Below, piece after piece: positions 6,056 through 10,399 of a stretch of 10,399 nt of DNA. A program made the position numbers and the translations under genes. Source of the stretch: Paratractidigestivibacter sp963591565 (lineage in GTDB: Bacteria; Actinomycetota; Coriobacteriia; Coriobacteriales; Atopobiaceae). The notes below the pieces were generated by a model. The model was not told the origin of the DNA, made no database searches, and saw only the letters and a list, made by a program, of their open reading frames with translations. The DNA is taken from positions 1 to 10,399 of the forward strand of contig CAVAUD010000075.1 in the NCBI GenBank assembly GCA_963591565.1, written 5' to 3'. How positions within the stretch are numbered: the first letter of the stretch is position 1; every line of letters begins with the position of its first letter.

Positions 6056-6925
6056 GTGAACCTCAAGCAGCTCGAGTACTTCGTCGCCATCGCCGAGGAG
6101 GGCCAGATCACGGCCGCGGCCCGCAGGCTGTCCATCTCGCAGCCTCCCCTCTCCTATGAGCTGGGCAAGCTCGAGGACGAGCTGGGGACCAAGCTGGTCG
6201 TGCGCGGGCCGCGCGCCTGCACGCTGACCGAGGCGGGCCGGCTTCTCTACGAGCGCGCCGTGCGTCTTCTCGCCATGGCCCAGGCCACCAAGGCCGAGGT
6301 CGCCTGCGTGGGCAAGGGCATGACGGGCTGCCTGCGGCTGGCCTGCGTGCCCAGCGCGGCAGGCCTTGTACCTGGGGCTCGTTTGCGCGAGCTGGCCGAG
6401 CTCTACCCCGACGTGAGTATCGAGGTGACGCGAGCGCAGACGGCCGAGGCCCTGGAGCTCTTGGATGCCGGCCTGGCCGACGTGGCCGTCGTCCGCACCC
6501 CGTTTTCGAGCGAGGGCCTGCGCTGCCGCTACGCCGCGGCCGAGCCGCTGGTCGCCGTCATGCCGGCCGCGCTCGAGGTCGGCGGCGAGATGGATTGCGA
6601 CCTGGCCGACCTGGCCGGGAGGCCCCTGGTCGTCGCCCAGCCCGACCGCACCCGCATTGAGCAGGCCTTTATTGAGGCGGGAGCCGAATTCTCCTGCGCC
6701 GTCCAAACCGCCGACCAGGTGAGCGCGGCCTTGTGGGCCCGCGAGGGCATGGGCATCGCGCTGGTCGCCCGCTCCCTCATCCGCGTGGTCGACACCGGCG
6801 AGTGCTTCATCAAGGAGGTGCGCTGCAAGGAGCTCGAGTCGCGTCTCGCCGTCGTCTGGCAGGCCCAGCGCACCCTCTCGCCCCTCGCCGAGCGCGCCAT
6901 CGCCCTCCTCGGCGAGCTTTCCTAG
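6056..6925 (+). CDS. LysR-family transcriptional regulator
   Basis: This is a 289-residue LysR-type regulator of typical length. Residues 1-60 form the winged helix-turn-helix: LKQLEYFVAIAEEG, then AARRLSISQPPLSYELGKLEDELG, then LTEAG. A linker helix and the two-lobed effector-binding domain (about 90-289) follow, with the family-typical LDAGLADVAVV and AREGMGIALV. The start is GTG at 6056, with GGAG six bases upstream (6046-6049). It follows the M20 peptidase gene closely in the same direction, possibly in one transcript. LysR regulators more often face their target gene, so the target is unclear. The peptidase gene, or a site in the 6926-7379 region, are candidates. The effector cannot be predicted. 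No terminator with a T run follows; a long inverted repeat begins 30 bases after the stop. Confidence 0.95.
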   Translation: MNLKQLEYFVAIAEEGQITAAARRLSISQPPLSYELGKLEDELGTKLVVRGPRACTLTEAGRLLYERAVRLLAMAQATKAEVACVGKGMTGCLRLACVPSAAGLVPGARLRELAELYPDVSIEVTRAQTAEALELLDAGLADVAVVRTPFSSEGLRCRYAAAEPLVAVMPAALEVGGEMDCDLADLAGRPLVVAQPDRTRIEQAFIEAGAEFSCAVQTADQVSAALWAREGMGIALVARSLIRVVDTGECFIKEVRCKELESRLAVVWQAQRTLSPLAERAIALLGELS

Positions 6926-6954
6926 GCCTCGCGAACCGCCAACCGCGCCAAAAT

Positions 6955-7124
6955 CCGCGTCCCAACGAACCCTATTTTCGAAAAGCGGACGCTAATTGCC
7001 GAAAGCCCGAGTAGCCAACCATTCCAGAAGACTTCCAACTGGGGTTTTGTCCCTCCAAACCGACTCACTACTCGGCAAATCTCAAAACAGCGTCCGCTTT
7101 TCGAAAATAGGTGGGACAGCGCGG
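6955..7124. repeat. Long inverted-repeat element, second type
   Basis: A perfect 23-bp inverted repeat (6971-6993 with 7089-7111; arm starts CCTATTTTCGAAAAG) contains the palindrome TTTTCGAAAA. Outside it, GTCCCA (6959-6964) pairs with TGGGAC (7112-7117), and CCGCG (6955-6959) pairs with CGCGG (7120-7124) as an alternative or overlapping extension. Inside it, equal 13-base spacers lead to a second perfect pair, CCGAGTAG (7007-7014) with CTACTCGG (7068-7075), leaving a 53-base loop. The region is less GC-rich than its flanks and has no credible gene. It lies between lysR and the epimerase gene, both on the plus strand. The absence of a T tract argues against a simple terminator. Options include a REP/MITE-like element, a structured RNA, or paired regulator sites. 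Confidence 0.85.
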
Positions 7125-7379
7125 CCAAAACGCCGCTCTAAAACGTGAAGGGATTGTGGATGGGGCGAGAAGTTCTTACCGGGCGGAGGAACGCAAAGGG
7201 GTTTCCGGTTGCTTTTCTTTGCAAGAAGGGCGCTTGGCACACCAAACAAAGCCCAGCTAAGCAGGCGCCTACGCCTTTCCTTTTGCTTCCCTTTACCTTT
7301 CGTTTCTACCGAACGCGGCGCGCGCGGCGGCTTATAGTCATCTAGAAACCACCGGCAGAGGGTCTTTAGGAGGCTCACC
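7125..7379 (+). promoter_or_regulatory. Leader region of the epimerase gene
   Basis: No gene is supported here. The stretch 7140-7310 is pyrimidine-rich and poorer in GC than its surroundings. A -10-like TATAGT lies at 7333-7338, 41 bases before the start codon. No good -35 element is found at 16-18 bases upstream of it. A perfect AGGAGG at 7368-7373 is the Shine-Dalgarno site of the next gene, with six-base spacing. A promoter in this interval is likely, but its position is uncertain. Confidence 0.35.
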
Positions 7380-8258
7380 ATGGACATCACTATCTCGGAC
7401 GGCAAACTCAGCGTCGGCCTCACCGGCAAGGGCGGCTCGCTCACCTCGATCAAGCGCGACGGCACCGAGTACCTCTGGCAGGGCGACCCGGCCGTCTGGA
7501 GCGGCCAGGCCCCGATCTGCTTCCCCGTCTGCGGCGGCCTGCGCGACGGCCAGGCCGTCACCGCCTCTGGCAAGAAGGTCTCGCTCGCGCGCCACGGCTT
7601 TGCCCGCAGCTGCGACTTTGACCTGGTAGAGAGCAGCGAGAACAGCGCGACCTACCGCCTGGTGAGCAACGACGAGACCCTCGCGCAGTACCCCTTCGCC
7701 TTTACCCTGGACGCGCGCTACGCCGTCGAGGGCGGCCGCCTTTCCGTGACCTACTCCGTCACCAACACCGGCGACGAGGACATGCCCTTCTTCATCGGCG
7801 GCCACCCGGGCTTTCGCTGCCCCATCGCCGAGGGCGAGTCCTACGACGACTACCTGGTGCGCTTCGAGAAGCCCGAGACCTCGACCCTGTGCCGCGCCGT
7901 CCCCTCGACCGGCCTGATCGACGTCGAGGACCGCGAGGAGGCGCCGACCGCCGGCACCGACACCCTGCCGATCACCCACGACCTCTTTGACTTTGCCGAG
8001 AAGATCTACGACGTGCTCGAGTCGCGCGCGGCCACCCTCACCAATAAGGCCGGCGACCGCGGCGTGCGCCTTGCGTTCGAGGGCTTCGACTACCTGATCG
8101 TGTGGAGCAAGCCCATCGGCGATTTCGTGGCCATCGAGCCCTGGGGCGGCCTGTCTACCTGCTCGGACGAGGACGACGTCCTCGAGCACAAGCGCGGCTG
8201 CATCGTCGCGGCCCCCGGAAAGACCGTGTCCCGCACCTTCACCGTCGAGCCGTTCTAG
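7380..8258 (+). CDS. Aldose 1-epimerase family protein (LacX-like)
   Basis: The protein is a 292-residue member of the galactose-mutarotase-like beta-sandwich superfamily, closest in feel to the LacX/YeaD-type subgroup rather than classical GalM (about 340 residues). It probably interconverts alpha and beta anomers of an aldose or sugar phosphate in the cytosol. Visible signatures are GGSLTSIKRDGTEYLW (18-33), PICFPVCGGLRDG (45-57), ARHGFAR (70-76; H72), GGHPGF (140-145; H142) and AIEPWGG (251-257; E253). The two histidines and the late glutamate match the family's catalytic positions. The ATG has an ideal AGGAGG upstream. It is apparently monocistronic, closed by an intrinsic terminator. The sugar substrate cannot be told from sequence, and no sugar-catabolism genes are adjacent. 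Confidence 0.92.
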   Translation: MDITISDGKLSVGLTGKGGSLTSIKRDGTEYLWQGDPAVWSGQAPICFPVCGGLRDGQAVTASGKKVSLARHGFARSCDFDLVESSENSATYRLVSNDETLAQYPFAFTLDARYAVEGGRLSVTYSVTNTGDEDMPFFIGGHPGFRCPIAEGESYDDYLVRFEKPETSTLCRAVPSTGLIDVEDREEAPTAGTDTLPITHDLFDFAEKIYDVLESRAATLTNKAGDRGVRLAFEGFDYLIVWSKPIGDFVAIEPWGGLSTCSDEDDVLEHKRGCIVAAPGKTVSRTFTVEPF

Positions 8259-8304
8259 CAGGCGGCGAGACAGGCGCGACGACACCCGACACCCCAACCC
8301 ACGC

Positions 8305-8343
8305 GCGGTGGCGAGAGACCTTCCCCTCTCGCCGCCGCTTTTT
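8305..8343 (+). terminator. Intrinsic terminator of the epimerase gene
   Basis: A 13-bp stem with one G-T wobble (8305-8317 with 8326-8338; 5' arm GCGGTGGCGAGAG) closes an 8-base loop and is followed by TTTTT. It starts 46 bases after the epimerase stop. On the minus strand no T tract follows, so it does not obviously terminate the convergent DUF1232 gene. Confidence 0.9.
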
Positions 8344-8385
8344 GTTGCACGAGCCGCGCACGACAACGCAACCCGCGTGGGCATC

Positions 8386-8754
8386 CTACAGCCAGACGGC
8401 CTTGACGACCAGGTAGATGATGAGAAGCCAGACCGCGACGACGGGGATGGCGAAGAGCCACTTCCTGGGGCCGGCGTCTTCCAGGCCGGCTTGGGCCTCT
8501 TCTCGGCAGCGCTCCCACACCGGCTGCGGGATCAGCTTGACCGTCAGCGCGATCAGCGCGGGCAGCAGGATAACGTCGTCGAGGTAGCCGATCACGGGGA
8601 TAAAATCTGGAATCAAATCGATCGGCGAGAGGGCGTACGCGACCGCGAGCAGCGCCAGGACCTTCGCCGCCACGGGCGTCTCGGCGTCTTTCAGGGCGAG
8701 AACCACCGCGGGGATGTCCTTCTGAAGTTGCTTGGCGCGCTCTTTTAGGTCCAC
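8386..8754 (-). CDS. DUF1232 (YkvA-like) small membrane protein
   Basis: This 122-residue protein carries the DUF1232 signature YALSPIDLIPDFIPVIGYLDD (split here as YALSPIDLIPD, 40-50, and FIPVIGYLDD, 51-60), followed by the hydrophobic VILLPALIAL. A strongly hydrophobic C-terminal segment (about 99-119, FAIPVVAVWLLIIYLVV) is a predicted membrane helix. The N-terminal segment 1-30 is charged. The family's function is not known. The start is GTG at 8752-8754, with GAGGTG upstream on the minus strand. It converges on the epimerase gene and diverges from the PPOX-like gene, and appears to stand alone. No clear terminator was found after its stop. Confidence 0.9.
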   Translation of the reverse strand: MDLKERAKQLQKDIPAVVLALKDAETPVAAKVLALLAVAYALSPIDLIPDFIPVIGYLDDVILLPALIALTVKLIPQPVWERCREEAQAGLEDAGPRKWLFAIPVVAVWLLIIYLVVKAVWL

Positions 8755-8926
8755 GGGGATTCACCTCGGCAATGACTCGCAGCTGGCTGGGGCCGGGCCG
8801 CGCGGGCCCGCTCCCATTATCGCCCTCCCCTGCCGCGATTTCTGGTCCACGCCCCCTAATCCCCCGCCGCGTTTGGGTATAGAAGGGTCGAAGCCCCAGC
8901 AATGCAAGTGGAAAGGCAGTGGCGAG
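8755..8926. promoter_or_regulatory. Divergent promoter region between DUF1232 and PPOX-like genes
   Basis: This is 172 bases of non-coding DNA between two divergent starts, so both promoters should be here. On the plus strand TATAGA at 8878-8883 could be a -10 element for the PPOX-like gene, but no good -35 is seen. The stretch near 8791-8815 is very GC-rich, with a short GGGCC/GGCCC hairpin. The assignment is positional and weak. Confidence 0.3.
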
Positions 8927-9448
8927 ATGACCCCAGAAGAATACAAGCAAGCGGCCGATTTCTGGAACGAGAAGGAGAGCAAGGCGATGCCGGTCGAGGA
9001 GCTAAAGCCGATTGTGGAGGAGTTTCTCGGCAGCAACTCGGTCTGCGCGTTGGCGACCGGGGCCGGTGACTTCGTGCGTTGCACGCCGCTGGAGTACAGC
9101 TACCACGACGGCTGCTTCTGGATCTTCACCGAGGGCGGCGAGAAGTTCGTCGGCCTTTCGAAGAACAAGAACGTCAGCCTCACCGTGTTTGAGAAGAACC
9201 CGGACTTCGGCGAGCTCAAGAGCGTGCAGGTCATGGGCGCAGCGGAGCTCGTCGAGCCCATGTCGGCCGACTACGTCGCCCATGCGGAGTACAAGAAGGT
9301 GCCCGTCACGGCCCTGCAGAAGCTTGCGGACCAGGGGCACCCCATGTACCTGCTGCGCATTTCGCCGACCAAAATGGACGTGCTGTTCTCAGCATTTAAA
9401 AAGCAAGGCTATGACAGCCGCCAGAAGCTGGACTTCACGCAGGGGTAA
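8927..9448 (+). CDS. Pyridoxamine 5'-phosphate oxidase-like (FMN-binding split barrel) protein
   Basis: This is a 173-residue protein of the flavin-binding split-barrel superfamily. SVCALATG (38-45) and TPLEYSYHDGCFWIFTEGG (53-71), then KFVGLSKNKNVSLTVF (73-88), follow the typical order of barrel strands. The segment VQVMGAAELVE is the conserved G-x-A strand and MYLLRISPTKMDVL is the C-terminal strand. Such proteins bind FMN or F420 and are often of unknown substrate. True PdxH (pyridoxal phosphate synthesis) has motifs not seen here, so no gene symbol is given. The ATG at 8927 is chosen because the family N-terminus starts there. The frame is open further upstream to 8732, but that stretch overlaps the divergent gene and lacks family features. 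The upstream ribosome-binding site is weak (GAAAGG, or GGCGAG next to the ATG). Confidence 0.88.
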   Translation: MTPEEYKQAADFWNEKESKAMPVEELKPIVEEFLGSNSVCALATGAGDFVRCTPLEYSYHDGCFWIFTEGGEKFVGLSKNKNVSLTVFEKNPDFGELKSVQVMGAAELVEPMSADYVAHAEYKKVPVTALQKLADQGHPMYLLRISPTKMDVLFSAFKKQGYDSRQKLDFTQG

Positions 9449-9491
9449 GACGCAGAGGCCACGCGATTCTCGCAGGAGGCCACGAAGCGCT

Positions 9492-9721
9492 GCGAGGTTT
9501 TCGCGAATCTGCATGTTCGGGCCAGTGCGCTGCGAGGTTACCGCGAATCTGCATGCTCGTTTTGACGGTTTCAACGAGTTTGATTCAATAATTTATGCTC
9601 GCAACTGGGCTTTTGTCGTGCGAGCCCGCAGCCGATCAAGAAAATGCCGTTTTCGAGCATGCACATTCGCGATATCCTCGCAGCAAACCCCGCCGAGCAT
9701 GCACATTCACGATATCCTCGC
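9492..9721. repeat. Nested inverted-repeat element, copy 2 (28-12-28-loop-28-12-28)
   Basis: Four 28-bp units lie at 9492-9519 and 9532-9559 in one orientation, and at 9654-9681 and 9694-9721 in reverse. Both spacers are exactly 12 bases, and the loop (9560-9653) is 94 bases. All units begin GCGAGG and end GCATG-(C/T)-TCG, as in copy 1 at 444-663, while the middle differs (CGCGAAT here against CGCTTAT there). The left spacer of this copy (GGCC-AGT-GCGCT) also matches the reverse-complemented right spacer of copy 1 (GGCC-TTC-GCGCT), so the homology extends beyond the units. The loop holds its own hairpin, GCTCGCA (9597-9603) with TGCGAGC (9619-9625). The element starts 43 bases after the PPOX-like stop, so it may be transcribed as a 3' region. 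There is no coding content. Confidence 0.88.
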
Positions 9722-9731
9722 ACACCAAGCC

Positions 9732-9782
9732 GCGAAGTCTGTAGCATCCTTCTCCCCCCACCTACAGACAACGCCCCGTTTT
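9732..9782 (+). terminator. Hairpin with weak T tract after repeat copy 2
   Basis: GCG-AA-GTCTGTAG (9732-9744) faces CTACAGAC-AA-CGC (9762-9774), an 8-bp stem plus a 3-bp stem separated by a symmetric AA/AA internal loop, with a 17-base loop. CCCG and then TTTT (9779-9782) follow. This could end the transcript from the PPOX-like gene through repeat copy 2. The distance from stem to T run makes it a weak terminator candidate; it could instead be an operator. The rest of the interval to 9963 shows only a possible -10 (TACACT, 9901-9906). Confidence 0.4.
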
Positions 9783-9963
9783 ATGCGCGGAGAAGGGCAG
9801 GCCGCTCCCGCCTTCGCCAAACCCGACCACCCGGGCGTGCTTGAGAACCGCATAGCCACTGTTCCGCAGGCAACGCGGCAATTCTGTCCCCCTGGACCGC
9901 TACACTGGGTACATGCGACGGCCCGGTCGCCCGCCAGGGCCGCCTCCGCGAAGGGAGACTGAC

Positions 9964-10399
9964 ATGCGCAAGACACCCGAGACTCCGCACGACCTCGCCT
10001 ACGACCGCGCCTACTTCGCCGCCTACGGCATCGACCCGGACGAGGTGGCGCCGCTGCCCAGGCCCGAGGTCGAGGCGCGGCTCTGGAGCGCCGACGGCTA
10101 CCCGCTGGACGTGTGGCTGCTCAGCGAGGCGTGCGCCGTCGCGATCGAGGACCCCAACGGCGACCACCCGTGCGCCTACGAGTACGAGCACGAGAGCGAG
10201 CCCTGGTGGAGCCTGCGCCAGGTCTACCCCCTCGACGCAGACGGGGTCTGGCGGCTGGTAGGCGGCCGCGAGCCCGCGCCCCAGGACGAGCGCGTCGACA
10301 TCTGCATCAGGACGTGGGACGATGCCAAGAAGGACCTCACGCCCTACTACACCGAGGACCCCCTGCCGCCGTGCACCGGCGAGTACAACAGCGATTACG
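9964..10399 (+). CDS. Unrecognised acidic protein, truncated by the window edge
   Basis: An open frame from ATG 9964 runs to the end of the window (145 codons visible, no stop). AAGGGAG at 9951-9957 gives a good ribosome-binding site about six bases upstream. The protein begins MRKTPETPHDLAYDRAYFAAYG. It is rich in Asp, Glu, Tyr, Trp and Pro, with EARLWSADGYPLDVWLLSEACAVA at about 37-60, split here by its two halves. The third codon position is almost always G or C, as expected for a real gene in this genome. No signal peptide or membrane helix is visible. Repeated aromatic-acidic segments (YEYEHESEPWWSLRQVYPLD) suggest a compact cytosolic protein. I do not recognise the family and assign no function. 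Confidence 0.75.
   Translation, partial: MRKTPETPHDLAYDRAYFAAYGIDPDEVAPLPRPEVEARLWSADGYPLDVWLLSEACAVAIEDPNGDHPCAYEYEHESEPWWSLRQVYPLDADGVWRLVGGREPAPQDERVDICIRTWDDAKKDLTPYYTEDPLPPCTGEYNSDY

Noticed and set aside
4799..6706. A 635-codon open frame on the minus strand opposite the M20 and lysR genes
   Set aside because: It passes through the run of N and is antisense to two well-supported genes. It has no recognisable motif.
7145..7345. A 66-codon frame in the intergenic region before the epimerase gene
   Set aside because: It has no Shine-Dalgarno site and a basic low-complexity product. It lies in the leader region of the next gene.
8732..8926. An N-terminal extension of the PPOX-like gene back to 8732
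   Set aside because: The extension overlaps the start of the divergent DUF1232 gene and has no family similarity. The ATG at 8927 gives the expected length.
8927..9448. Pyridoxamine phosphate oxidase pdxH
   Set aside because: Only the split-barrel fold pattern is supported, and PdxH-specific C-terminal motifs are absent.

Overview
The window looks like chromosomal DNA from a high-GC Gram-positive bacterium. The best guess is the class Coriobacteriia (Collinsella/Olsenella-like). This rests on GC-rich codon use, GTG/TTG starts, Gram-positive-type Shine-Dalgarno sites, the acetyl-type (DapH) lysine pathway, and the mix of small metabolic genes. The lineage is an inference, since no marker gene is present.

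Layout. At the left edge (11-322, +) is a small protein with a double-glycine leader-like N-terminus followed by a four-cysteine zinc ribbon. A strong intrinsic terminator closes it. A convergent intergenic region then carries a 220-bp nested inverted repeat. From 708 to 4416 on the minus strand lies a diaminopimelate/lysine operon, transcribed lysA-dapA-dapB-dapH. Its leader (4499-4672) folds as a lysine riboswitch (L-box), followed by a plausible ribosome-binding-site sequestor. LysA, DapA, DapB and DapH cover condensation, reduction, acetylation and the final decarboxylation. The aminotransferase, deacetylase and epimerase of the acetyl pathway are not in the window.

Diverging from this operon is an M20-family metallopeptidase (4811 onward). 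Its C-terminus is hidden by an 83-base run of N (5963-6045). A LysR-type regulator (6056-6925) follows in the same direction. After a long inverted repeat (6955-7124) come an aldose 1-epimerase-family gene with a clear terminator (7380-8343), a DUF1232/YkvA membrane protein on the minus strand (8386-8754), and a divergent FMN-binding split-barrel (PPOX-like) gene (8927-9448). A second copy of the nested inverted repeat (9492-9721) and a hairpin follow. An unrecognised acidic protein (9964 onward) runs off the right edge.

The most unusual content is non-coding. Two elements 9 kb apart share an exact 28-12-28-loop-28-12-28 geometry, and the arms of the first show paired changes that preserve its symmetry. 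A third element, unrelated in sequence, has a similar arm-spacer-arm-loop design. These look like members of undescribed, dispersed, structured intergenic repeat families.
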